64,000 nucleotides of DNA, taken from Nageia nagi (taxonomy: Eukaryota > Pinophyta). The DNA lies in the NCBI GenBank assembly GCA_050084985.1, contig JBITNC010000001.1, positions 12,214,001 through 12,278,000 of the forward strand, in the 5' to 3' direction. This document shows, in pieces, positions 23,200-33,403 of this stretch. Below the pieces are notes generated by a model. The model saw only the letters and a list, made by a program, of their open reading frames with translations. It did no database searches and was not told the origin of the DNA. Both the position numbers and the translations under genes were made by a program. How positions within the stretch are numbered: position 1 is the stretch's first letter; every line of letters starts with the position of its first letter.

Positions 23200-23960
23200 C
23201 ATGAAGTAGGAGGTTCTAAAATTGTACAAGGTTGGGATAATTTATCCCATCAAGCATTCCACTTGGGTAGCTAATCTTGTACCTGTCCAAAAGAAAAATG
23301 GCGATATAAGGTTGTGTGTGGATTTTCGGGGCTTAAATAGAGTATCTTTGAAAGATCACTATCCCTTACCACCAATGGAACAGATACTAAATACTGTAGT
23401 TGGTGCCAAAAAGTTCTCTTTGATAGACAGTTTCTCTGGGTACAATCAAGTTTAGGTCCAGAATGAAGATCAATTTAAAATAGCTTTTACAACTAAATGG
23501 GGCACATTTGCTTTTCAGAGAATGCCTTTTGGACTGTCCAATGCAGGAGCTACTTTCCAAAGAGCTATGGATCATGCCTTCAGAGAGTTAGTAAATAAGA
23601 GTGTATTGGTGTATCTTGATGATATTACTATTTTCTCACATGACAAAAATTTACATGTTCAACACCTGGAGCAGGCCTTCATCAAATGTAAAAGGTATGG
23701 CATATATTTGAACCCTAAAAAGTTAATTTTTGCAGTAGATGAGGGAAAATTACTAGGTCATGTTATTTCAAAAGAAGGTTGGGCTATTGATCTGGATAGG
23801 ATTAAAGCAATAAATGACTTAGTTCTTCCATCCAATAAGAAGTCCCTGCAGTCCTTTCTTGGTCAGATTAATTTTGTTAGGAGATTCATTCAAGATTTCT
23901 CAAGTATTATCAAACCCATCACCCGGATGTTAAAAAAAGATACTCCTTTTGTGTGGACTG
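23200..23960 (+). pseudogene. pol: Reverse transcriptase, copy 1
   Basis: Canonical Ty3/gypsy reverse transcriptase blocks occur in order: Val-Gln-Lys-Lys-Asn-Gly..Arg-Leu-Cys-Val-Asp-Phe-Arg, Asp-His-Tyr-Pro-Leu-Pro, Phe-Ser-Gly-Tyr-Asn-Gln, Met-Pro-Phe-Gly-Leu-Ser-Asn-Ala, and the catalytic Tyr-Leu-Asp-Asp at about 23610. The thumb region (Lys-Leu-Leu-Gly-His-Val-Ile-Ser) follows. One TAG at about 23453 replaces a probable Gln after Asn-Gln-Val; otherwise the frame is open for more than 600 bases. The catalytic residues are intact but the polyprotein is broken upstream and downstream. Confidence 0.95.
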
Positions 23961-24490
23961 AAGAAGGTAAAGAAGCTTTTCAAAAAATCAAGGCGGTAAT
24001 TACTAAAGCTCCTGTACTAAGAAACCCAGACTTTAGCAAAGAGTTTATTCTGTATGCTTATGGTTCTGATACCAGTGTAGCAGCTATCTTAACACAGAGG
24101 TATGAAAGAAACAAAGAATACCCTATTGCATTTTTTAGTTAGACCTTGAGTAATTGTGAGGAAAAGTACACATTTATTGAGAAACAAGTGTTGGCAATTC
24201 TTAAAGCTCTTGGTAAATTGAAGCATTATGTAGCTCAAAGTAAGGTTTTGATCCTAACCATTCATCCAAATGTTAGATCTTACATTATGCAGGGAGAAAT
24301 TGGGGAAGGAAGACCTGGTTGGATTTCAAAAATCCTCAAGTATGATGTAGAGATTCGACCTACTAAGATCATAAAAGGAAGAGCACTTTGTGAGCAACTT
24401 GCAAAATCCACACCACCGGATGAAGGGATGATATGTTTTATCGAACAAGAAACCCCTGAGCCAAGATATGAGAACACAACAGATGATTAG
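23961..24490 (+). pseudogene. Conventional (gypsy-type) RNase H lacking catalytic Asp, copy 1
   Basis: The domain aligns with the gypsy RNase H: Phe-Ile-Leu-Tyr-Ala-Tyr-Gly-Ser-Asp, then Glu-Glu-Lys-Tyr..Glu-Lys-Gln-Val-Leu-Ala (Glu present), then Leu-Thr-Ile-His-Pro. The Asp expected in the first block is Tyr and the Asp of the usual Thr-Asp-His is Ile. Copy 2 has His at the first position and Ile at the second, so the loss predates both insertions. One TAG sits at a probable Gln (24140). The tail contains a conserved Gln-Gly-Glu-Ile-Gly-Glu-Gly segment. The domain may persist as a structural connection region. Confidence 0.85.
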
Positions 24491-25755
24491 ATGGATCAAT
24501 TAAGTAGATATTTTGAGTCCGGGAAGCTCCCTGTTAACATGAATGCATCCCAGAGGAGGTAGTTCAGAATACATGCTCAAAATTACATAGAGATAGATCA
24601 AGTACTGTATAGAAGGAATCATGATGGTGTTTTGTTGAGATGCGTACCCATGACAAAGATAGCAAAGTTGATTGAAGAATTTCATTCTAGAATATCCAGA
24701 GGTCATTATTCGAGATACATAATGGTGAGTAAGATCATCCAAGATGGATATTATTGGCCTACTATGTTTAAAGAAGCCTTTGCAAAATCCCAGAGCTGTG
24801 AGAAATGTTAAAGATTCATGGGAAGGAAGAGAAGTGTAGCATTACCGCTAGAACCAATTCAGGCCAAAGAACCTTCTCAACAATGGGGGTTGGATTTTAT
24901 TAGAGTTATTAATCCCAATTCATCATTTGGGCACAAATTCATTCTCACCACTACAAACTTTTTCACCAGATGGGTAGAAGCAAAGGTTGTAAAGGAAGCA
25001 AATCAGAAGACCATTCTAAAATTTATTAAGAAATTAATCACTAGGTATGGTATTTCCTAAATGAACATTTTAGATAATGGCTTAGCATTTGTGGGGGCAG
25101 AGGTTACTGATTTTGCCATGAGGTTTGGTATCTATTGGAAGATGTCTTCAAATTATTACCCTCAGGGTAATGGGCTGGCTGAGTCTACGAACAAGAATTT
25201 GATCTGGATTCTCAAAAGAACAATGGAAGATAATCCCCAAACTTGGCATGAAAAGCTCAATTGGGTGTTGTGGGCAGATAGGATCATAGTGAAGCTAGCT
25301 ATTAAGGCCAGCCCGTATACATTAGTGTATGATAAAAGGGTTGTATTACCAAGTCATTTTGAGCTTCCAACTTTGAAAATTTTACAGGAGTATGGGGAAG
25401 ATTTTGAACCACTACAAGTCCGCATGAATGAATTATTACACTTGGAAGAACTCCAAAATCAATCATATCAAAATTTGCAAAACAGAAATGAAATAGTTAA
25501 GAAATGGTTTGATAATCGAAAAGCCACTTCGAAAATTTTTAATGAGGGACATCTGGTATTGAAATGGGATGAGGATAGAGCTAAGGCAGGGAAACATAAA
25601 AAGTTTGAGTCCTTATGGTCTGGACCTTACATGATAGCTAGATGCACGGGAAAAAACTCATTTGAAATAGCAAAATTGAACGGGTGGCAGCTATCGATCT
25701 TGGTAAATGGGCAACATTTAAAGCATTATAAACCTGCATGTGCGAGAGATTGATC
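24491..25755 (+). pseudogene. Integrase, copy 1
   Basis: The N-terminal zinc-binding signature reads His..His-Tyr-Ser...Cys-Glu-Lys-Cys (about 24680-24810). The catalytic core has Trp-Gly-Leu-Asp-Phe (24885), Leu-Asp-Asn-Gly (25070) and Tyr-Tyr-Pro-Gln-Gly-Asn-Gly-Leu-Ala-Glu-Ser (25160), giving a complete D,D,E set. The C-terminal part ends in Gly-Pro-Tyr-Met-Ile..His-Leu-Lys-His-Tyr, as in gypsy integrases. Stops at 24488, 24560, 24810 and 25058 interrupt it. No chromodomain is seen, consistent with a non-chromovirus. Confidence 0.93.
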
Positions 25756-26166
25756 AAAAGAAAGGATATGATTTTGTACACATTATAAATAGCGTGTTGT
25801 GTTCATTTATTTTAAGCAAGTGTGATTGTTGTTTGTCATTTAATAGCAGTGAAATATTAATGGGAATAACATGTTTACATCGATAGAATTGGAGTTTCTA
25901 AGAAAATCAGCAATATCAAATCTCAAGATTTCCAAGAAAATCATGAAATATTAGACCTGTTATAAATGAAAGTACTGATGGAGTTATTTTGTGCAAGTAA
26001 AAGGTGGTGCATTAACCCTTGAAGCTAATTTTAAAAGGGCCAAAGGTGGTTCATTTCAAATTTACCCAAACTTTAAATTCATGAGAGAGCTAAAGATCAA
26101 AAGGCAAGAAGCACAGAATATTATCGATAGTGATTAGAGTAAGCAGAGTATTTTAGAATATTGAGC
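25756..26166 (+). other. Spacer between integrase and extra ORF, copy 1
   Basis: About 410 non-coding bases. It may hold a promoter, splice site or re-initiation signal for the downstream ORF, but none is evident. Confidence 0.5.
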
Positions 26167-29100
26167 ATGGCCCCCCCTCAAACCAAAGTTGCTAAAGGAG
26201 TTATTGATTCAATGGAGTTGCTGTAAGACACCAAAATAACAGCTCAAAATAAAAATCCTAAGGGCTTAAGGAAAGTGCTCGAATTTTAGCTTTAACCATA
26301 TTGCACATGCTCCCATGGGGTTAGGGTTAATGTATTTCATTCCCCATAGATGCCTTCCAGCCCCTGAGTTGGTAGATTTAGTAAAAAGGGGGTTTGATGC
26401 TACCTCGAGGACTGTCAAAAATCCTCTTGGTAAAATTGTTCTCAGCTTGGACCCCCCTTCAATTGTAAAAGCTTTCAACCTGCTGCCACCTCAATCCACT
26501 CCCATGGCAGTGAATTGGGATACAAGGCCAAGTGCTAAATTGAAAACAAATCTTCTAGCTTGGATAAACAAGAATGCAGAGGGTGCAATGAGTTTCAAAG
26601 AGGTCCCTCAGTTAGAAGTCTTGGTAGCCAATTTTAACACACATGCTTAGTTGTTACTATCCATGTTGTCAATTACTACAGGAGAGAAATCTGACAGATA
26701 TATTTCCCTGAGCAAGCTAACCATAGCATATCTGATATCCCACCCCAGATCCCCCATTATTTATAATTGGTCAGTTGCTATTTCAAATTGGATCTCTGAG
26801 CAGTTACAAAGAATAGAGGAAGGTTCCCATTTTGCTTTTGTCTCATACCTAATTTGGTTATTCATTCATCAGAATTCTAACTATTTTTTTCAAATGACCC
26901 TGAATAAGCAAAGTGAGGACGGGTCCCTCAAATCTATAGATAAATGGACTGAAGAGGTTAGAACGGGTGCTAATTATTACAATTTTGTAGAGCATTTTTT
27001 ATTTCCAACAATGAGTTTAATAGCTCTGGCAATCCCAAGATTATCAGCAGCCTCCCAACTATACCTTAGGATGCCACATGGCGAGATAGGAGATTGGTTT
27101 TTTGCTGAGGAGGGGACTTTCATAAGGTTGTACAATTTTTCAGGGGCTCCATTTTTGCTACCTATTCATGTCATAGATTGGGTTTTTAGCATGGAATTCA
27201 CCAGGTAGATGGACTACATAGATGCCAAGTACGAGATAGTGGTGAAGAAGAGGGTCACTTACAGCCTCCCACTTAGAGTCTATGATTTGGTGTTGCAGAG
27301 TAGAGGCAGAAGCGAGGGTCTAGAACAAACGTTTCTGGGGCTAAGACTTAAAAAAATAAACTAATTTTTATTGTATGATCTGGAGGATATTTTTGATAAG
27401 AAGTTGAGAAGACAGCCTAATCCTCTAGGCTTCAAAGTAGATATAAGGCCGATGTTCGAGCAGTGGAGAAATCTAGCAAGTGAAGATCGGGTGATGCCCT
27501 GAAACTTGCTTTTAAAAGATTTATTGCCTCCATGGATGAGCTTTTATGAGAAGAAAGCCAATTTTGACCCTAAGATGGACTCCATCTCAAAAGCATCCCT
27601 AACTACCCTGAGGAGTCAGAAGTGGAGTGAAGAGAAAATTGCAGCATTTGTACGATACAGAGTTGAGTCCAAAAATAAGCTTTCCCCTTTGGAGTCCAAT
27701 TTGGATGACAAATTTGAGGAGATGTGGTAGATTGAGCATCCTATGGATGTCTCATCAGATGATTCTTTAGCAAGTTTTGGTGGAGAGGAGCAGTAACAAT
27801 AGTCAAAAGTAGCTCAAGCCCCTATCCCTGGAGAGCAAGTTAGTGAAGAAGCCATAGAGACCACTCCGGAGACTTCCCAAGAAGTGGGAAAAAAGTAGGG
27901 GAAAGTCTAGACAACAAAGAGAAAGGTTGCAAAAGCTCCTTAATTACCAAAGAAAAGAAAGAGGAGCTCCACTCCCATAGGTATGCTTTCTTCTCTTATT
28001 CCTCCTCCTATCTCTATTATTTCTTCTGGTCTCTTGGAATTATTCCACCTCTGGCAGTCACCCCCATTTCGTCTTATTCACCTTCCATCACCATTGCTTC
28101 ATCCCCATCATCACCAACCCTTCCACCACTTCCTAATTTGCCACCACCATTCACATGGTCTAAACCCACTTCCTTTTCATTGGTTCCCCTCATCACTCCC
28201 CCCATCAGTGTCATTTTTGTACCATCATCACCTCCATCATCCACTCCAAAGCTATCTATACCTGCACCCATTAGTAGCAGTGTCTCTGGCCCTAGTCAAG
28301 CTAGCCCTGTTACACCAGTTCAGTAGGTGGTACCCTCTTTCGCACCAGAGTTGAGTGCAGCCTCCCCATTCATTACAATATTTGGTCAATAGGTGTCAGT
28401 GAGTGGGATCATGGAGCAGTACAAGCAAGTGAAGCAGAATCAAGAAGTTTGGATCTAGAAGCAAATGCAAAAAATCCCGACACTTGATAATCTGGTGAGG
28501 CTCTGGATGTCTATGGATGCAAAAAGTAGAGTTTTGGAGGTTGCTATTGCCCAAGATCCTTAAGAGGGCAAAGTGATTTGTCTACAATGAACACTTGGGT
28601 AAGGATAGATACCAAGAGTATATCCCAGAGTGATAAGAATGAGCTGTTACAAATAGCTGTGGACTTAAATATTTCTGAACTGACCAAATTAGAGGTCAAA
28701 TATAATAAGCTTTAGAAGGCAAATGAAGTAATGAAGCAATAATTAGATTCTCAATGGCTAAAATTAAAAGCCACAGATAATAATATAGCTACTCTCAGAG
28801 CAAGCTTAGCTACTGCCCTGACTGCAGATAGCCTAGCAAAGAAAGATGTTGTCATAGCATAGAAGGATGTAGAAATTGCAACCAAAGCAGCTGAAGTAGC
28901 AGTAAGAGAGACAATAATTGGCAATTTAAATGCCAACATTGCATAGATGCAGTTGAATTTGAATGTTAATAAGGTTGATAGAAATTTTTTGATCAAAATA
29001 AAAGAAAAATTCCCAGAGCAATTATCCCTAAGGATTAAACAACTGATTCAACTCAAAGATCACATTGATCTATGTTTTTTAGAGTTGAAGAAATTAGAGG

Positions 29101-29580
29101 CAAATGTCAGCCTCTGTGAAAGTACTATTGACCCCATGGAGAAGTTAGCAAAGAGGGCAAATAAAAAGTTGGGTGAGATTTCCAACAAGAAGCTTCAAGC
29201 CCTAAATGTGGGAAATAGAGTTGAGTTAATCTCAGCGATTAACAACTACCCAGTCCACGGGAAATGGGTGTGCTAAGAAATAAAAAATAATTTAATCAAG
29301 CAGTTGTAGGGGGTAGAAACCCAGAAAGCTAAGATAAGTAAATTATCTGAGGCTGGATTTTTGGGATTGTGGAAGGAGGATAGTTCACCCATCTCTGAGG
29401 CTGAATTTTTGAAACACATTTAAGAAGATAGTCAAAAGGCGGAGGATATAGATTTATTACTGACTTCTTTTGATGATTCAAATTTGTTTGAATTTTTTGA
29501 CCAATGTGCCAATAAAGGAGTGGTCCTACAACGGTTGTTGCACAAATATGGGCAAATATCCTATGAAATTTGAATAGCAT
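26167..29580 (+). pseudogene. Extra ORF downstream of integrase (accessory protein), copy 1
   Basis: From the ATG at 26167 a roughly 1,100-residue protein can be followed through frameshifts and about ten stops. The N-terminal half is globular (Tyr-Phe-Ile-Pro-His-Arg at 26334; Ile-Val-Lys-Ala-Phe; Tyr-Asn-Trp-Ser-Val-Ala-Ile-Ser; Leu-Ile-Trp-Leu-Phe-Ile-His-Gln-Asn at 26855). A Ser/Pro-rich linker follows (28010-28330), then a long coiled-coil-like segment rich in Ala, Lys, Glu and Leu (28740-29270). The same protein follows integrase in copies 2 and 3 on the minus strand, so it belongs to the element. No signal peptide or membrane span is convincing, arguing against an envelope protein. The globular half loosely recalls domains called 'putative plant transposon protein' or plant mobile domain, which is only a suggestion. 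Confidence 0.7.
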
Positions 29581-29759
29581 AGCTCTAGCCTAATTGAGAA
29601 TAAAAGACTTCTCCAAAAGACATGCAAGTTGGGTTAAGGTTGTGCAATTTTTAGGGGTTCAGAGTTGAGATAACAAATTTCATTTTGGTATTATTTTTTA
29701 GACTGAGTTCAAAATTCCTCTTTGATAAAGGTGAAATTTTCCCCCAGAAGTCGCCATAA

Positions 29760-30922
29760 TGTATATCTATACATAATAAATTCTTTAATAAAGCCTCGAT
29801 GTACTTTACTTTCAATCATGAGTTCATTTTAAGATCCCCGAGAGTTTTTCTAAAGCAATTAAAGCATGCCAAAGTGAAATGATGATGTCATGGAAGAAAG
29901 GATAATCACAATTTTGAAAAAAATTGAGTTTCAAAGATGGTGAGGTCAGCAAGGGGTAATTGAAAAGTTGAAGTCAGTGAATAAAGTGCGCCAGAGTGAA
30001 ATGATGATGTCACGAAAGAAAGGATAATCACAGTTTTGGAAAAGACTGAGTTTCGGAGGAGGTGAGGTCAACAAGAGATAATTAAAGAGTCAGAGTCCGT
30101 AAATTAAGTGTTTCAAAACTAAAGTGTTCCAGAATAAAATGATGATGTCACAGAGGAAAAGATAGTCACATTTTTAGCAAGAAATAGATCCTAGAGGAGG
30201 TGATACCTACGAAAGGTGGAATCTTAGTTTTGAGAAGACATTACTTTCCATGACCTTCTTAGTTTTGTAACATTCAGACAAGTGGCATATATAGATGATG
30301 ATAGTTAGAAGTGGCCAGAATCTTGAGGCCATTTTTTGTAACCGTTCTATTTTCATTTTCTTGTAACTGTTAATTTTTTAGTATAAGTGTATGAAAATAA
30401 AGTGAAGAGGGGTTGGAAGTCCTAGTTTTGCTCTTTACATTTGTTCTCTAAGATCGATAATTTTTATCAGTAATATGATATCATCTTGACCTTTCTTATC
30501 TAGCACTTGTAATTGTTATTCTTAATTAGGTTACATTGTGGTAGCTTGGCATGTTTCCTGGATGATAATTACAAGCTGTTAGCATAACTATATTTGCATA
30601 CATGGTAGAGTAAAGCTGGTAAACTACTAGAGAGTGAGAGCTTGTACTGTAGCTGCTACACTAGATTTAGGCCAAGGTTTCACACCCTGTGAAAGCTCGT
30701 GCTGAACTAGTGATTCACCTTTACTTTCTCTCTTGTTACCCTAAGCCTTTTGCTTAAATTCTTCACACTCTACTCCTTTTATTTTCTTTCCTGTTACTTC
30801 TCTTATACCCAATAGATAAGGAACCGGCCTTCTCCAAAGATCAAACTATCACCATAGTCTATTCTTGATTTACTTTGGTTGAGATTGTTCATGGTGCATA
30901 TATTACACAATCCTAATCAATA
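29760..30922 (+). repeat. 3' LTR of copy 1 (1,163 bp)
   Basis: Starts TGTATATC and ends CTAATCAATA (CA of the 5' LTR changed to TA). The U3 octamers are TGATGTCA at 29883, 30005 and 30143, with the same 122- and 138-base spacing as the 5' LTR. Position two is TGACATCA in the 5' LTR and TGATGTCA here: two different single-step products of one ancestral TGACGTCA. Confidence 0.96.
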
Positions 30923-30927
30923 GTAAG
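30923..30927. other. Target-site duplication, right copy (GTAAG)
   Basis: Matches 18563-18567 exactly. Confidence 0.93.
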
Positions 30928-33150
30928 GTTAGTGGATTTCTAAACATTAACCATAAAACTTTACAAAGAGCTACAAATAGAAGATAAAGTATTGAAATAG
31001 ATCCACTCAACCAATGTTAGAGTTTTAGTAGAAGACTTCCATGATTAGACATGAAATTGAATAACAAAAATAAATCTATAATTGTAATTTTTTGGAATGA
31101 TAATACTAGGGTTTCATCTAATACTAGAGATATTTTGAAACTAAAAGTAGGATAAAAAAAATTGTGATCATCATTCTAAACACCTATTAGATATGATTCA
31201 AACTAAACTTTATGGTAAATTTTTAGGTGAATCATTGTTACCATTTAAAATTATCCAAAGATCATTTGAAAAATTCAAACCTTGGTATGTGAAAATTAAC
31301 AAGAAAAAAGTATCATTTTGTTGTAAGACTCATATACATTTTAGATATTATTATGATATTTTTTGATATATTTGTTGTGTTTTGCATACTAATGATTTGA
31401 TACAAGAATGTGGTATTACTAACATGCCTTCTAAAAATATAAATGAATTTATAGCAAGGTTATTTTATAAAACCTCTAATGATCAATTATTTTATTTGAA
31501 GGCATGTATTTCTAGAGAATGTATTGGATGTGGTAAATTTTCATTGTTAGGAGGATGTATGCATGAAACAAGTGAACATGAATTTGGAAAATAATTAGTG
31601 GATGTTAAAAAATTCAAGAATATTGAGTATTATTTAAAAGATGGAAAAATTGGAAAGCATGTTGATTTGGTCATTGAAAATATTAGTGTGCATACATTTA
31701 TGGATGATTTAAGAGTAAGATACTACCCAAATATGTACAACACTCCCAACATGCTCGATGGCTTGATAGTCAATTTTGATTATGTAGAAATATATTTTTA
31801 GTTGGAACTATATGATCAGTGGTTGATTTTGTAGAAAAATATACTCTTTCACCACAAGAAGAAATTCAATCTCAATATTACAATTTAGTGCAAGTTTTCA
31901 TTTTTTCATATTGTATATAGACATGCAATTGATAATACTGAAGATAATGTAAAATTTTTGGGGGATTACTATTTCTACATAAGTGATAAATAATTACATT
32001 CAATTGATTTTATCCAATATTGCTTCAAGGTATTTTACAACAATTTGTAGGAAAGAGAAATACAAATGGCATAACATTTAATTTGGTTAGATAATTGTAT
32101 AGGATAATTTAAAAATGCATGTATGTTTTATTAACTAAGTATGGTTCACAAAGAGAATAATATCCAACATATGTGGAGTTTTTTTTAAGCTAAACATGGT
32201 AAAGGAGAACATGATGGAGCTAGTGCATGCATTAAAAAAGCTCTTGCTAGACAACAACTAAAATTTGAAGAGGCAACTAAATTTATAGATGCACGTGTAA
32301 TTTTGGATTGGTGTATCTAGAGGATCAAGTGAAAATTCCATAATTCAACAATTATTTTGGTTAGTTAAGAAATATAATATTCTAATTCATCAAGATTGTG
32401 AGACAATCAATGGATTAAAAAAGTGGCATTCATTTAGGAGTTCAAATGCAAGCACATGGATTTTATGGACAAGATATCTTGCATGTTTTTATCATTTTTG
32501 TATTGTAGGTGATTGGGAATCATGTAAAAATAAATAATGGGTCAAGGAATGGAAATAAAGTTATTTAAAACCTATATAATCAAATGATCAACAAGAAATA
32601 AGAATTGAAGATGAGAATCAAGTTTTTGCATCAAATGACTATGATTGTGTTTTAGATCTTGTACAAGAAAGTAATTTAATTTGTTATATTTATATGAATG
32701 CATAATTATGTATATATGTTAATTTTATATATGTTATACTTCATTGATACAAATTTTAGCTATAGGACATGTGTATGCTATTGTCGTACCTAAGGGAAAT
32801 GAAGATTGAACAAAGTATTGGTTAGTTCAATGTGTTGAAACAAAACATAAGTTAACTCATACTCGAGTTGATGATGATGGTTTTGAGTATTTGATAGGTT
32901 TTATGGTGATTATTGGCACATGGATACAAACATATATCATAAGACAAAATGGTTTTCCTACATACAAAGATTATCAAATAGATAAGAAGATTATACACTA
33001 CTCATACTTGGTGCTTGCAACAAATATTAAACTTGATAGATTTCATGGGAGACCTTATAATAAAGTGTTGTGGAAAACTTAGATGGAAAAACATGAAATA
33101 ATTATGGATGCATTGAAAAAAAGAGAGTATGTAGATGGTACAACAAACTA
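30923..33150 (+). pseudogene. Transposase-like gene, 3' half
   Basis: The continuation of 17717-18562 after the LTR element. Recognisable segments are Phe-Trp-Asn-Asp-Asn-Thr-Arg-Val-Ser (31095); a Cys-rich block Cys-Ile-Gly-Cys-Gly..Cys-Met-His (31525-31565); Val-Val-Asp-Phe-Val-Glu-Lys-Tyr (31815); Trp-Leu-Asp-Asn-Cys-Ile-Gly (32083); and Phe-Phe-x-Ala-Lys-His-Gly-Lys-Gly-Glu-His-Asp-Gly-Ala (32178-32220). The last three could supply a D,D,E triad. From memory, the His-Gly-Lys-Gly-x-x-Asp-Gly motif marks a widespread uncharacterised plant and animal family that looks like a cut-and-paste transposase. The C-terminal part (32765-33080) is the best-preserved open stretch. About 15 stops and one or more frameshifts make it a pseudogene, with several stops at probable Gln codons. 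Confidence 0.6.
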
Positions 33151-33187
33151 AAAAATATAGGTACTTATTTATAACTTAATATTCTTA

Positions 33188-33250
33188 TCCCTAATCCCTA
33201 CTACCTAATCCCTAACCCCTAATCCATAACCCCTAATCCCTAATCCCTCA
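33188..33250. repeat. Degenerate telomere-like CCCTAA repeats
   Basis: A run of CCCTAAT, CCCTAAC and close variants, about eight units. The plant telomere unit is CCCTAAA, so this is a degenerate interstitial tract or a simple repeat that resembles one. Confidence 0.6.
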
Positions 33251-33330
33251 CCCCTTTCCTCCTCCTCTTCTCCCTACACTTTTTCCCCTCCCCTCCCCCT
33301 TATCCCTTCTCCTCCCATCCCCTTCCCCTC
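33251..33330. repeat. Pyrimidine-rich (C/T) tract
   Basis: Eighty bases almost entirely C and T on the plus strand (ccctcccctcccccttat and similar), next to the telomere-like repeat. Confidence 0.85.
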
Positions 33331-33331
33331 A

Positions 33332-33403
33332 ATTTTATTAGCTCATTTGGTAGAGCATGTGGATTTTAACCACGTGGTGATGGGTTTGATTCCTATAGAC
33401 AAC
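33332..33403 (+). tRNA. tRNA-Lys(UUU)-like sequence, probably a pseudogene
   Basis: A box with TAGCTCATTTGGTAGAGCA, an anticodon stem TGTGG/CCACG around a loop ATTTTAA (anticodon TTT), and a T arm ATGGG/CCTAT with loop TTTGATT are all in register over 72 bases. The acceptor stem (ATTTTAT against AGACAAC) pairs poorly, and the T loop has lost the usual CG. It is either a decayed tRNA gene or the head of a tRNA-derived SINE. Confidence 0.65.

Larger units (their letters stand above)
18568..30922 (+). mobile_element. Tat-like Ty3/gypsy retrotransposon, copy 1 (12,355 bp)
   Basis: A complete but dead element with two LTRs of about 1.16 kb, a perfect 5-bp target duplication, a primer-binding-site-like sequence, and the order gag, protease, archaeal-type RNase H, reverse transcriptase, conventional RNase H, integrase, extra ORF. 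The open frames are interrupted mostly by TAG/TAA at Gln positions plus a few frameshifts (near 22990, 26270 and in the Pro-rich part of the extra ORF). Many LTR differences between the two ends are C/T and G/A transitions, indicating old, methylated DNA. The extra RNase H points to the Tat group. Two related elements lie on the minus strand at 35444-54631 and from 54632 onward. Confidence 0.95.

Noticed and set aside
19881-25755. Reading TAG as Gln (alternative genetic code) because many stops sit at Gln positions
   Set aside because: TAA and TGA also appear at Gln or Arg positions, frameshifts and catalytic-residue losses accompany them, and plant nuclear genes use the standard code. Methylation decay explains the pattern.
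27983-28354. His/Pro-rich 123-residue plus-strand protein
   Set aside because: Its start is just a Met within the extra ORF, and the Pro/Ser-rich linker is better read in the other frame (28138-28326) after a frameshift.
26167-29580. Envelope protein (as in Athila-type elements)
   Set aside because: No convincing signal peptide or membrane span; the C-terminal half is coiled-coil-like rather than a fusion or surface protein.
33188-33250. A true chromosome end
   Set aside because: Only about eight degenerate units, followed by normal repeat-rich sequence on both sides.
33332-33403. Functional tRNA-Lys gene
   Set aside because: The acceptor stem pairs poorly and the T loop is changed, so it is annotated as tRNA-like and probably a pseudogene.
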